A stretch of 64,000 nucleotides of DNA from Pedobacter sp. SL55 (GTDB taxonomy: Bacteria; Bacteroidota; Bacteroidia; Sphingobacteriales; Sphingobacteriaceae), in NCBI RefSeq assembly GCF_026625705.1, contig NZ_CP113059.1, positions 3,162,001 through 3,226,000 on the forward strand, given 5' to 3'. Shown here piece by piece: positions 9,169 to 17,213 of the stretch. Within the stretch, counting starts at the first letter, position 1. Each line of letters starts with the position of its first letter. The translations under genes were made by a program, and so were the position numbers. The notes under the pieces were generated by a model. The model did not search any database. It saw only the letters and a list, made by a program, of their open reading frames with translations, and was not told the DNA's origin.

Positions 9169-9399
9169 ATGAGTAATAACGAAATAATGAAAAAACTAAG
9201 GGTAGCACTATCCTTAAATACAGATCAAATTATAGAAATCTGTAAATTGGTAAATTTTACGGTAACTAAAAGTGAGTTGGGCGATATCTTTAGAAAAGAA
9301 GACCACCCAAATTTTAAGAAATGCGGCGACCAAATTTTGAGAAATTTCCTTAACGGTTTGGTTATTTACAAACGTGGTCCGAGAGAAGAAAAAAACTAA
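9169..9399 (+). CDS. DUF1456 family protein (YehS-like)
   Basis: 76 residues. The motif LRVALSLNTDQIIEIC followed by KSELGDIFRKEDHPNF and LRNFLNGL is the DUF1456 repeat; most homologues have two such repeats in about 150 residues, so this is the short single-repeat form usual in Bacteroidota. Function is unknown. It overlaps the convergent response-regulator gene by 4 bases at the 3' ends, so neither has a private terminator. TTAGG/AACCAGTTAAAC low-complexity text precedes it. Confidence 0.85.
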   Translation: MSNNEIMKKLRVALSLNTDQIIEICKLVNFTVTKSELGDIFRKEDHPNFKKCGDQILRNFLNGLVIYKRGPREEKN

Positions 9400-9782
9400 T
9401 TGATATTATGCCTAGCCGCTTTTTTGTTAATTAAGCTTTCAATCTTTTCTAACAAAATATCCATTTTAAAAGGCTTCGGCATAAAATCATCTGGTGGTGT
9501 TTCTAATGTGTTAATTTCATCTGCCTTATACAAACCAGACATCATTAAAATAGGTATGTGTTTGGTTTTTGGATTGGTTTTGATTTGATTGCAAATGGTA
9601 CGTCCATCAATTTTACCTAAAACAATGTCTAATATAATCAAATCTGGATGAAAATTATTAATGGTTTCATGTATGCCCTCTGCATTGTTAAGTGGCTCTA
9701 CTTCATAACCGCCAATTTCCAGTACAAGCTCAATTGTATCTAATACCTCGTCGTCGTCGTCTACTACAATAATTCTTTTCAT
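9396..9782 (-). CDS. Stand-alone response regulator receiver
   Basis: 128 residues forming one receiver domain and nothing else. Acidic pocket VVDDDDE (residues 5-11), phospho-acceptor Asp in LIILDIVLG near residue 52, Thr/Ser switch LMMSG and Lys in MPKPF near 104. With no output domain it would act by protein-protein contact, like CheY or Spo0F. No histidine kinase is adjacent; the nearest one in the window is the frameshifted gene at 35.4 kb. A second lone receiver lies at 50263. Confidence 0.92.
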   Translation of the reverse strand: MKRIIVVDDDDEVLDTIELVLEIGGYEVEPLNNAEGIHETINNFHPDLIILDIVLGKIDGRTICNQIKTNPKTKHIPILMMSGLYKADEINTLETPPDDFMPKPFKMDILLEKIESLINKKAARHNIN

Positions 9783-9936
9783 AATCGCAAATATAACATT
9801 GTTAAATCATTTACATAACAACGATTTTACGATACAGTTTCTCTTAAAATCATATTTAACTAAAGTTTTCTCACTTTCTGATTTATTTACTAAATCTTTT
9901 TAAAAAAAATAAGAAGTAATCCCCCTTAAAAAATAC

Positions 9937-9954
9937 TTTCAATTATTTTTGAAA
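9937..9954. promoter_or_regulatory. Palindromic operator TTTCAA-N6-TTGAAA (site 1)
   Basis: Perfect 6-base arms around TTATTT. Its right arm overlaps the -33 TTTG of the GbsR promoter. The same arms and spacing recur at 10505-10522, which points to the GbsR-type protein encoded next to it as the binder and to autoregulation. Confidence 0.6.
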
Positions 9955-9978
9955 CTTTAAAAAACATTCATACATTTG
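9948..9978 (+). promoter_or_regulatory. Full Bacteroidota promoter of the GbsR gene
   Basis: TTTG (9948-9951), 19-base spacer, TACATTTG (9971-9978): an exact match to the Bacteroidota consensus. Only ATC lies between it and the ATG at 9982, so the mRNA should be leaderless. Confidence 0.75.
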
Positions 9979-9981
9979 ATC

Positions 9982-10485
9982 ATGCAATTTAACGAAGCGA
10001 AAAACAAATTTGTACAAACTTGGGGAGCTTTAGGTTCTCAATGGGGCATCAATAAAACGATGGCACAAATACACGCTTTGTTAATGGTTTCTAAAGAACC
10101 CGTTTCTATGGAAGATATTATGCAAGAATTGCAAATTTCTAGGGGAAATGCCAGCATGAATTTACGCGGTTTAATGGATTGGGGAATTGTTTACAAAGCC
10201 AACAAACCTGGCGAACGTAGGGAATTTTTTATTGCTGAAAAAGATTTAGACGAACTGGCAACAAAAATTGCAAAGGAGAGGAGCAAGAGAGAGATAAAAC
10301 CTGCACTAAAGGTTTTAAAAGAGGTAAGTGCCATACAAGGCGATACTTCTGAAGACGCCGTACATTTTGTATCGCAAACTAAGAAATTATATGATTTTGT
10401 TGCAAAAGCAGATGAAATTTTTGAAAAAGTAACAGAATATAAAGATAACTGGTTAGGTAAGCTAATGATGAAAATATTGAAATGA
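9982..10485 (+). CDS. GbsR/MarR-type winged-helix transcriptional regulator
   Basis: 167 residues from the ATG at 9982; a TTG two codons upstream lies within the -7 box and is rejected. The sequence WGALGSQWGINKTMAQIHALL near the start, then EDIMQELQISRGNASMNLRGLMDWGIV (recognition helix) and the wing GERREFF define the GbsR branch of the MarR superfamily. The C-terminal half is helical and probably mediates dimerisation. Palindromes TTTCAA-N6-TTGAAA overlap its own promoter and precede the next gene, indicating self-control and control of the membrane genes that follow. The inducing signal is unknown. Confidence 0.88.
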   Translation: MQFNEAKNKFVQTWGALGSQWGINKTMAQIHALLMVSKEPVSMEDIMQELQISRGNASMNLRGLMDWGIVYKANKPGERREFFIAEKDLDELATKIAKERSKREIKPALKVLKEVSAIQGDTSEDAVHFVSQTKKLYDFVAKADEIFEKVTEYKDNWLGKLMMKILK

Positions 10486-10504
10486 TATATTTTTTAAATA
10501 AAAG

Positions 10505-10522
10505 TTTCAATGTTTTTTGAAA
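10505..10522. promoter_or_regulatory. Palindromic operator TTTCAA-N6-TTGAAA (site 2)
   Basis: Same perfect arms as site 1, around TGTTTT. It lies 22 bases before the ATG of the first membrane gene. A weak -7 box (TAAATTTT, 10536-10543) touches that ATG. Confidence 0.6.
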
Positions 10523-10543
10523 TTTTAAAAATAAATAAATTTT

Positions 10544-10900
10544 ATGCTAAACTTAAACTTAATTGGCTACGGTATTTTTATAGCATTAATGGTTTTCATC
10601 ATCTTAGTGGTAGGCAAAATCTGCTATAGAAATGGAAACGTTTTTGTTGCACAGCTGATACCAGGACATATTGAACTTTGCCAACAGATTAATAAAGCAT
10701 TACTCATTGGATATTATTTGGTTAATCTTGGTTATTGTGCAGTTAATTTGTCGTTTTGGCAAAATATTACTGCTATGCCCATGTTGGTAGAGGTAATAGC
10801 AATCAAAATGGCAGGCATCATTATCATCCTATCGGGCTTACATTACCTCAATATCTATGTTTTAGTAACACAAATTCACAAATTAATTAAACAACCATAA
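10544..10900 (+). CDS. Small three-helix membrane protein (paralogue A), unknown function
   Basis: 118 residues with three clear hydrophobic helices (about 6-27, 52-75 and 84-107). Not assigned to a named family. It is a diverged tandem paralogue of the next gene: both share K.(C/L)(Y/F)RN after helix 1, then (I/T)NK.L and the G(Y/F)YL(V/L)N(L/I)G(Y/F) motif opening helix 2. It lies 58 bases after the GbsR-type regulator, with the second palindromic operator in the gap, so it is probably repressed by that protein. Likely acts in the inner membrane, perhaps as a heteromer with its paralogue. Confidence 0.75.
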   Translation: MLNLNLIGYGIFIALMVFIILVVGKICYRNGNVFVAQLIPGHIELCQQINKALLIGYYLVNLGYCAVNLSFWQNITAMPMLVEVIAIKMAGIIIILSGLHYLNIYVLVTQIHKLIKQP

Positions 10901-10911
10901 ATTTTAACATC

Positions 10912-11310
10912 ATGGACACTACAAAAATTTTGATCGGCTATGCAGTTTATTTGCCAATTGCTTTATTGCTTACCCTGTATGTTTCTAAAACACTTTTTAG
11001 GAACAGTAAAATCTATATGTTAGATATTTTTAAAGGTAGAGAAGAGATTGCCTTTGCTACCAATAAGCTTTTTGAGACAGGTTTTTATTTACTTAACATC
11101 GGCTTTGCTTTAATGATTTTGAAGATAAATATCTACAATAACAATTATCAAGAACTGGTAGAAGCCTTGAGCTATAAAATTGGCAGTTTCTCTATCTATC
11201 TTGGATTAATGCTATTCATTAATCTCTATTTCTTTTTTAGAGGTAAAAGAAAAGCAAAAGAGGGAATGAAACCTTTTATGCCAGAGCCAGCGAGATTTAC
11301 AGGACAATAA
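10912..11310 (+). CDS. Small three-helix membrane protein (paralogue B), unknown function
   Basis: 132 residues, three hydrophobic helices (about 6-25, 57-77, 89-108) and a basic hydrophilic tail (RGKRKAKEG) that should face the cytoplasm. Paralogue of the preceding gene, from which it is separated by 11 bases. The shared motifs are listed there. A third decayed copy may lie just downstream (see 11363). Tandem duplication followed by divergence suggests the two form a complex. No catalytic motif is visible and no function is known. Confidence 0.75.
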   Translation: MDTTKILIGYAVYLPIALLLTLYVSKTLFRNSKIYMLDIFKGREEIAFATNKLFETGFYLLNIGFALMILKINIYNNNYQELVEALSYKIGSFSIYLGLMLFINLYFFFRGKRKAKEGMKPFMPEPARFTGQ

Positions 11311-11362
11311 TTGTAAAAGATATCAAAAAGTAAAGCGAAAGTTAAGTTAGATCTATTTAGAA

Positions 11363-11485
11363 GATTTGTTAAATAACGTTTTATTTTTACAAGGTAGAGA
11401 AGAGCTGGGCAATGTTTTTAACTTTTCATGTTCTAATGTTATTGATAATGCTAATGTGATAAAGGCTAAAAGATTAGCTTGCTAA
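11363..11485 (+). pseudogene. Possible decayed third copy of the membrane paralogue
   Basis: The bases at 11390-11413 (AAGGTAGAGAAGAG core) resemble paralogue B at 11033-11047, and the frame gives LQGREELGNVFN beside the FKGREEIAFATN of paralogue B. Nothing else can be aligned. This may be chance. Confidence 0.3.
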
Positions 11486-11530
11486 AATTGCAACTATTTG
11501 AAATAGGAATAAGATCTAAAATTTACAACC

Positions 11531-12508
11531 ATGAACATATTAATTGAAAAATTGCCAGCTAATGATAGGCAACGCAAATGGATGGCCATAGCTATTACGG
11601 TAGTGATTTCGATTCTTTTAACACTTGTAGGTATTTACCTTATTGGCGAATACGGGATTGCGCTGTTTGTCTTAACGCCCTTTTTCATGGGCTTATGTCC
11701 AACTATTTTGTATGGTTTAAAACATCATATTACCAAAAAAGATGCTTGGCAAATGGGCTTGTTAACACTGCTAATATTTACCAGTTTTTTGTTGTTTTTT
11801 GCTATTGAGGGTTTAATATGTATTGCCATGGCTGCTCCATTAGCTATTTTATTTACCTGGCTGGGAGGCTTGATTGGTTTTGCCATAGTTCAAAAAGGCA
11901 CGAAACGTTCTTCGGTAATAGTGTTGATTTTTCTCGGTTTTATCCCTACTACTGCTTTTATCGAAAAGGATGTTGAACATGAATTGAATTCAGTAGTTAC
12001 CTCTATTGAAATTAAAGCCGACTTGTCTACCGTTTGGGAAAACGTAGTTGAGTTTCCGGAATTAGAAACGCCACAAGAATTTATTTTTAGAACCGGCATT
12101 GCATATCCCATTAACGCGAAAATAGATGGTGCCGGAGTAGGGGCTATCAGATATTGTAACTTCACTACTGGTAGCTTTGTAGAACCCATTACAGTTTGGA
12201 ATGAGCCTTCTCTATTAAAATTTGATGTGCTAGAACAGCCTGCCCCTATGAAAGAAATTAGCTTTTGGGATATTGATGCGCCACATTTGCATGATTATTT
12301 CGTATCTAAAAAGGGACAGTTTAAGCTAACGAAATTGCCAAATGGAAACACCTTGTTAGAGGGCACAACCTGGTATTATCATCACATTAAACCAGCTTTT
12401 TACTGGAAAGGTTGGAGTGAATATATCATTCATCAAATACATTTACGCGTATTGAAACACATTAAGAAAAATGCTGAGAAAGATAAGCTTATATGTAATA
12501 TAAAGTGA
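11531..12508 (+). CDS. Membrane-anchored SRPBCC domain protein
   Basis: 325 residues in two parts. The first ~135 contain about four transmembrane helices (residues 17-38, 41-60, 75-95, 98-122 and a fifth short one near 130). Residues ~150-315 form a soluble START-like SRPBCC domain: V.TSIEIKADLSTVWENVVEF at the start, a G.GA.RYC.FTTG.FVEPIT.W strand pair, and a closing amphipathic helix. SRPBCC folds bind hydrophobic ligands, and this one would be held at the membrane. Last gene of the GbsR cassette, 220 bases after paralogue B, so it may have its own promoter. Ligand unknown. Confidence 0.75.
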   Translation: MNILIEKLPANDRQRKWMAIAITVVISILLTLVGIYLIGEYGIALFVLTPFFMGLCPTILYGLKHHITKKDAWQMGLLTLLIFTSFLLFFAIEGLICIAMAAPLAILFTWLGGLIGFAIVQKGTKRSSVIVLIFLGFIPTTAFIEKDVEHELNSVVTSIEIKADLSTVWENVVEFPELETPQEFIFRTGIAYPINAKIDGAGVGAIRYCNFTTGSFVEPITVWNEPSLLKFDVLEQPAPMKEISFWDIDAPHLHDYFVSKKGQFKLTKLPNGNTLLEGTTWYYHHIKPAFYWKGWSEYIIHQIHLRVLKHIKKNAEKDKLICNIK

Positions 12509-12576
12509 TTAGTGTTAGCTAGTTTATAACGATAAAAAAGTAATTGGCATATTGATAAACAAAAGGACTTAGCTTA

Positions 12577-13245
12577 TTATTGCGAGTTGCTGGTAAATTT
12601 ACTTAACAATACGCCTACAATAACTACAGAATAAAACTGCCCGGCAATACCAATTAGCGATGTAATAAGTTTGGTGTAGTAGGTGTTGGGTGTAATGTCT
12701 CCGTAACCAATGGTGGTTAAGGTAATAGAACAATAGTAAACCAAATCTATAAAAGTATGGGCGGGGGTGGTGTAATCAATTCCTTTAAATGAGAGCGGAT
12801 TTTTATATACCGCTATTTGAAACAAGAAAACGCATATTTCTATCAATAAAAATAAACCACATGCAGATGCAGATATTACATCGGTATTGATATAGCTAGG
12901 TTTGATAAGAAACTTGAACACTTCTAGAAAAATAAAACAAAAAAATACCACGTAGCTAAAGTTTAAAATCAGCATAAAATCGGCGCTTTTTTTAAAAAAT
13001 GGCAATAAAAGGGGTAATGCAATTACTACAATGGTAAGTAAATTTTTTACAAGGTTTTTAATTCTTCCTTTCTCCATAAAAACACCTATGCTACATAAGC
13101 CTAATATGGCCATATTAACGGGCCACAATACTTCCATATAAAATGAAATATCTCTTATTACAATACCTATAAAAAGATGCAGCACAAGTGCGGCAAGTAG
13201 TATTTCATATTTGTTTTTCTTCAAAATTTCGTATATTTTTTTCAT
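12577..13245 (-). CDS. Two-pore-helix type potassium channel
   Basis: 222 residues. The C-terminal third holds an ion-channel module: a pore helix (YYCSITLTT), the K+ selectivity filter TIGYGD and a following transmembrane helix. The N-terminal part adds about four further hydrophobic helices, so the layout is like a short voltage-gated-type subunit, but no S4 row of regularly spaced Arg is visible; gating is therefore uncertain. No cytoplasmic RCK domain. It lies 27 bases after a porin gene on the same strand, so the two are probably co-transcribed. Confidence 0.88.
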   Translation of the reverse strand: MKKIYEILKKNKYEILLAALVLHLFIGIVIRDISFYMEVLWPVNMAILGLCSIGVFMEKGRIKNLVKNLLTIVVIALPLLLPFFKKSADFMLILNFSYVVFFCFIFLEVFKFLIKPSYINTDVISASACGLFLLIEICVFLFQIAVYKNPLSFKGIDYTTPAHTFIDLVYYCSITLTTIGYGDITPNTYYTKLITSLIGIAGQFYSVVIVGVLLSKFTSNSQ

Positions 13246-13272
13246 GGCTAATAGTTTAAATTAGGCTAGGTA

Positions 13273-14364
13273 TTAAAAGCTGATGGAGAAAGAAGTAACG
13301 GCGGTAAGGTTATTTCGGTTAAGGGTTTTTTCTCGGCTGGCAAATAGCTCGTTTTTGTTGTTAAGCTGTCGTATTTCTGTTCGCCAAAGTAGGTTGTCAA
13401 GTATTTTTAAGTCAGAATTTATGGAATATCCGAAGGTACTTAACCCATTGCTTAACCCTGTAGCAATTTTAACATTGTATTTATCGCGGTAAAACTCTGT
13501 ACGTGCCGCTATGCTCCATCTATTAGAAATGTTATGTTTAGCAATAAGTACTGGCGTATACCAAAAAAAATGTTGCCTACTCCCTTTGTTTTTCTGCTCT
13601 GCACCAATGTCAAATCCGGCTCTAATTGCAGTTTGCTCATTAATTTTGTAAATGGCATATAAGTTATGAAAGTATCGCAAGCAACGTAAACTGTCTGGTT
13701 TATCATTACCAATAAAAGAACTGCTGTTAATTGTTAATTTTTCGTGAGGAGTAAAACTAAGTTGGTGGCCAATTGCAGGTGTGCTGTTTCCATTAACACG
13801 TTGAATTCTTTGCCAGCCGTTTAGTATCAAGCCACTGAGCAACCATTTTCCATTGGTGCTGGTGTAAGATATTTTTGCTCCAGTTTCGAAATATGGCGAG
13901 TTTTCGGCAGCTAAACTTCTGGTAAGTGTCCAGTTTTCGCTAACCATAGCGCTTTCAAAACCTATATGCGACGGAAATACGCCAATGTCTACCCAAAGGT
14001 TTTTGCTTTTAGAAATTTTAAAACCAAGGTTAGCTTCGTAAATATTTTTTAGCAAATCAGGTTCGTCGGCATAATTTGCATTCATATAGGTGCCGGTAGC
14101 CAATGCAATATTGCTTCTTAGTAAATCATTTTTATAGCTTGCTTTAACAAATGCAAGGTTAATATTAAACTCGTTGTTTCTGTTGTGGCTATATATAAAA
14201 GCTGGTCGTGAGTTATTGATGGGGTTGTTGAAATCATATTGGTAGTAAACCTCAGCAAAACCGCCTAGTTGTATTTCTGCTTTTTTAGTTTCTTGTGCAC
14301 ACAATAATACCGTACAATAAAGGTGTAAATACAGTACAAAACAACCTATTTTATAGACTTTCAT
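13273..14364 (-). CDS. Outer-membrane porin-like beta-barrel protein
   Basis: 363 residues with a signal peptide (cleavage near LLCAQ) and a 16-strand-type barrel pattern: GGFAEVYYQYDF near the start, then alternating strands up to a terminal TSFSISF. It resembles the barrel next to amt (5142) in its opening motif (GGFAEVYYQYDF against SGSVDTYFKYDF), so the two are probably distant paralogues. The tight link to the K+ channel suggests a role in potassium or small-ion entry; this is inference. No terminator was found between the two genes. Confidence 0.82.
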   Translation of the reverse strand: MKVYKIGCFVLYLHLYCTVLLCAQETKKAEIQLGGFAEVYYQYDFNNPINNSRPAFIYSHNRNNEFNINLAFVKASYKNDLLRSNIALATGTYMNANYADEPDLLKNIYEANLGFKISKSKNLWVDIGVFPSHIGFESAMVSENWTLTRSLAAENSPYFETGAKISYTSTNGKWLLSGLILNGWQRIQRVNGNSTPAIGHQLSFTPHEKLTINSSSFIGNDKPDSLRCLRYFHNLYAIYKINEQTAIRAGFDIGAEQKNKGSRQHFFWYTPVLIAKHNISNRWSIAARTEFYRDKYNVKIATGLSNGLSTFGYSINSDLKILDNLLWRTEIRQLNNKNELFASREKTLNRNNLTAVTSFSISF

Positions 14365-14505
14365 TTATTCGATAATTAGTTTTAACCTTTTTTGAGATAA
14401 GAAGAGATTACCGATATACTTTTATTTAGCTATCGGTAATCATGCAGTGCTGCTTGTAAAAAAAGTTTCTACTTGCCGCTAAAAATATTTGGGTGTTTTG
14501 TTGTT

Positions 14506-15183
14506 TTATAGTGTAGCTCTTAAAAAAGGGCCAAAGTTTTGTTTTTTTCTTTTAATTGCTCCGTAATAATCTATGTTGGCCGCCGCACCAATGGTAAATT
14601 GCTTATAAGAAACGCCCAGTCTGCCAAAATACTGGCTGCGAGAGTGCGCATTATTTTTAAGATCGTGAATGTAAAGTGCTTGTAAGCGAGTGTACAAACG
14701 CCAGTGATGATCTTTTGAAATTTCTGGAAAGTACTCTGCCACCAAAACATTATTAGTGTTGGTGTTTTTATTGATACTTATTGCTGGATTAAATATCAAC
14801 GACCACGAGGGTTTACGCCAACCAAATTGAAAACCGAGGCTAGGTATCCAACCTAAACCAGCTACGTTTGCGGCCGATGGGCCAAGGCCAACGTGTTTGC
14901 CTAACTTGTAGCTAAGAATGTTAACAGAAGTAAAATCATTGTCTTTTGCATTTTCATTCTTATACTCTGTAGCATAATTGGTAATTGAAATAAACCTAAG
15001 TTTACCATTTGTGAGCGGAATATCTCTTGAGATAATAGCTTGATAATAAAACCTATCAGACCCTGGCAAAAATTCGATAGGTATTGCAGGCGGTGGTGTA
15101 GGTGCTGCTTGGCTTTTTTGTTCTTGGCTACGAGATACGAAAGTAGAAAGAACCATCATCAATAAAAGTATGCTTTTTTTCAT
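14506..15183 (-). CDS. Exported outer-membrane-like protein, family unknown
   Basis: 225 residues with a signal peptide (MKKSILLLMMVLSTFVSRSQ) and a Pro-rich linker (PTPPPAIPIEFLPG). The rest is beta-rich with repeated aromatic strands, and the final residues FGPFLRATL are compatible with an outer-membrane barrel. Not assigned to a named family. It lies 36 bases after the ABM-domain gene and probably ends the aldehyde dehydrogenase operon; a substrate-uptake or sensing role is only a guess. Confidence 0.65.
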   Translation of the reverse strand: MKKSILLLMMVLSTFVSRSQEQKSQAAPTPPPAIPIEFLPGSDRFYYQAIISRDIPLTNGKLRFISITNYATEYKNENAKDNDFTSVNILSYKLGKHVGLGPSAANVAGLGWIPSLGFQFGWRKPSWSLIFNPAISINKNTNTNNVLVAEYFPEISKDHHWRLYTRLQALYIHDLKNNAHSRSQYFGRLGVSYKQFTIGAAANIDYYGAIKRKKQNFGPFLRATL

Positions 15184-15219
15184 AGGTTTTCTGTTAATAG
15201 TGTTTAATTTTTAGAGATT

Positions 15220-15756
15220 TTAAACCAAAATTTTAAATAATTTTTTAACCAAGAAAGGCATTACCACAAAGCTTACGATGGCTACCAACGTGGCAACATT
15301 TAAAAATACGATAAGCAGTGGTGGAGTGCCTAAAAACTTGCCTAAAGGCATTAATACGTGTTGCGCCAATGTACTTATTAGTGTAAAAATTACGGTAACT
15401 GCTAATAAATACACTTTAAACCTATTTGGATGAGCCTGCGTTTCTGCCTTGTTTTCTTGCCAAATACCCATATTTTCAAAAAAATCAACATTGTTGATGT
15501 TGGCCAGATTTTCAACCGCCCAATCCATTTGTTGTTTTCTGAAGGGGGTGTTTTCCCACACAGCAAGGTTCTCTTTGTTGTCGAATTGCAAAATCGTTAA
15601 AAATTCTTTTTCGTCAATTCGGCGGTTGGTTTCTAGAATTTCTGTTTTCAGGTAACCTTTCATTTCTGCTGCTTTTGCGGCCATTTCTTGCATCCAAGTT
15701 AATGTTTGCTCTTCTTTTTCTTTAAATGGCTTAATTCTAATTACAGTTGTGATCAT
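15220..15756 (-). CDS. ABM-domain (monooxygenase-like) protein with membrane tail
   Basis: 178 residues. Residues 1-95 form an antibiotic-biosynthesis-monooxygenase (ABM) ferredoxin-like domain (TTVIRIKPFKEKEEQ, GYL.TEIL, EFLTILQFDN.ENLAVWE). Residues 112-135 and 145-170 are two transmembrane helices, so the domain is tethered to the inner membrane. ABM domains often oxidise quinones or reactive small molecules without cofactor. It lies 25 bases after the aldehyde dehydrogenase gene. The membrane-tail form is known in environmental bacteria without a tested role. Confidence 0.82.
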   Translation of the reverse strand: MITTVIRIKPFKEKEEQTLTWMQEMAAKAAEMKGYLKTEILETNRRIDEKEFLTILQFDNKENLAVWENTPFRKQQMDWAVENLANINNVDFFENMGIWQENKAETQAHPNRFKVYLLAVTVIFTLISTLAQHVLMPLGKFLGTPPLLIVFLNVATLVAIVSFVVMPFLVKKLFKILV

Positions 15757-15781
15757 AATTTTTAGTTGCTAGTTTTATGTT

Positions 15782-17158
15782 TTACGAGTTGAATAAACTT
15801 AATGATGCGCTAATGTCTTTACCTTGGTAAGGTGGAAACACGTCTAGTTCTAAATCTGGATTGCCAATAAGCATTGCTTTGGTATTGCTCAAAGCATCGA
15901 AACCTGCTTTTCCGTAATATTTGCCCATTCCTGCGTATCCAACACCACCAAAAGGCAAACTATCTATCCAACAGTGTAAATTGGTTTGATTAACACAGCC
16001 GCCACCAAATGATACCGAATTGAGGAAATAATCGATGTTTTGTTGGTTCTTGCTAAAAATGTAAGCCGCTAAAGATTTAGGCTTTCTTTTTATAATGTGG
16101 CATATTTCTTTCAGATCGGTATAGACCATTACAGGTAAAACCGGTCCAAAAATTTCTTGCTGCAAGGCTGGGTCGTCCCAACTACTAGGATACAATACGG
16201 TGGGTTCTACATATTTGGCTTTAACATCAAACCTTCCGCCAATTACTACTTTATCTGGTACAATGTAAGAGGCAACCCGCTCGGCATCGTGTTCGCTGAT
16301 CATTCTTGCCAAATCTGGACTTTCTTGTGGGTTTTCGCCGTACATTTTTTTTATTGCAGCTGTAAGCTTTGCTATAAAATCATCGGCCATGCTTTCGTGT
16401 ACATACACATAACCAGGAGCAATGCACCACTGCCCAGAAATGGCGTTATGTCCCCAGGCAATTCTATCTACTGCAATATCTATATTCGCTGTTTCATCAA
16501 CAATCGTTGGATTTTGGCCGCCAAGTTCGAGGATAACCGGAGTTAAATTTTCTGCAGCAGCCCTCATTACCACTTTTCCAACACTAGAACTGCCAGTAAA
16601 AAAGATAAAATCAAAAGGCAGTTTTAACAGTTCGGTAATTTCTTCTCGCCCGCCGGTAACAATATCTACAGCTTCTGGCGTAAAATATTTTGGTATAAGG
16701 TTTCTAAAAAGTTCGGCCACAGCAGGTGTAGTATTTGCTGGTTTTAGTATAACAGTGTTTCCGGCGGCCAAAGCGGCAATTGCCGGATCTAAAAGCAGTA
16801 GCACTGGTGCATTAAATGGCCCAATGACTAGCGTAACTCCAAATGGTTCTTTATAAACAATACCTTTATTTCCAGATGCTTCTAATCCTTTAGGTATTTC
16901 TACCTCTTGCGGTTGCATCAAGGCTTTTAAGTTCTCTTTATAATATTTAATTACGCCAAGTGGTACTGTAATTTCAAACAACTGTTCAAAAGGTGGCTTA
17001 CCGAAATCCTTGTATAATGCAGCGCAAAAGGCATCTTTGTTGTCTGTTAAAAATTTTTCCATACGATTAAGCTGATCCATCCTCCACTCGTAGGTTTTGG
17101 TGGCATCTGTATAGAAAAAATCTCTCTGGCGGTCTAATATAGATTGATATTTATTCAT
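15782..17158 (-). CDS. NAD(P)-dependent aldehyde dehydrogenase
   Basis: 458 residues, the length of the short ALDH class (class 3 / YwdH-like) that oxidises medium-chain or aromatic aldehydes to acids. Motifs: PFNAPVLL and KPANTTPA for cofactor binding, FTGSSSVGK near residue 190, catalytic Glu in LELGGQNP near 212, catalytic Cys in GQWCIAP near 245, and EIFGPVLPV near 340. All catalytic residues are intact. First gene of a probable three-gene unit with the ABM protein and an exported barrel protein, which suggests detoxification of reactive aldehydes or quinones. Confidence 0.92.
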   Translation of the reverse strand: MNKYQSILDRQRDFFYTDATKTYEWRMDQLNRMEKFLTDNKDAFCAALYKDFGKPPFEQLFEITVPLGVIKYYKENLKALMQPQEVEIPKGLEASGNKGIVYKEPFGVTLVIGPFNAPVLLLLDPAIAALAAGNTVILKPANTTPAVAELFRNLIPKYFTPEAVDIVTGGREEITELLKLPFDFIFFTGSSSVGKVVMRAAAENLTPVILELGGQNPTIVDETANIDIAVDRIAWGHNAISGQWCIAPGYVYVHESMADDFIAKLTAAIKKMYGENPQESPDLARMISEHDAERVASYIVPDKVVIGGRFDVKAKYVEPTVLYPSSWDDPALQQEIFGPVLPVMVYTDLKEICHIIKRKPKSLAAYIFSKNQQNIDYFLNSVSFGGGCVNQTNLHCWIDSLPFGGVGYAGMGKYYGKAGFDALSNTKAMLIGNPDLELDVFPPYQGKDISASLSLFNS

Positions 17159-17213
17159 ACTTTGGTTTATTAATGATTAACAAAAGTTTTATTTTCTGGC
17201 ATTTATATATCAA

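Noticed and set aside
11341-11530. Third GbsR palindrome before the SRPBCC gene
   Set aside because: Only a TTGAAA half-site with a poorly matching partner is present.
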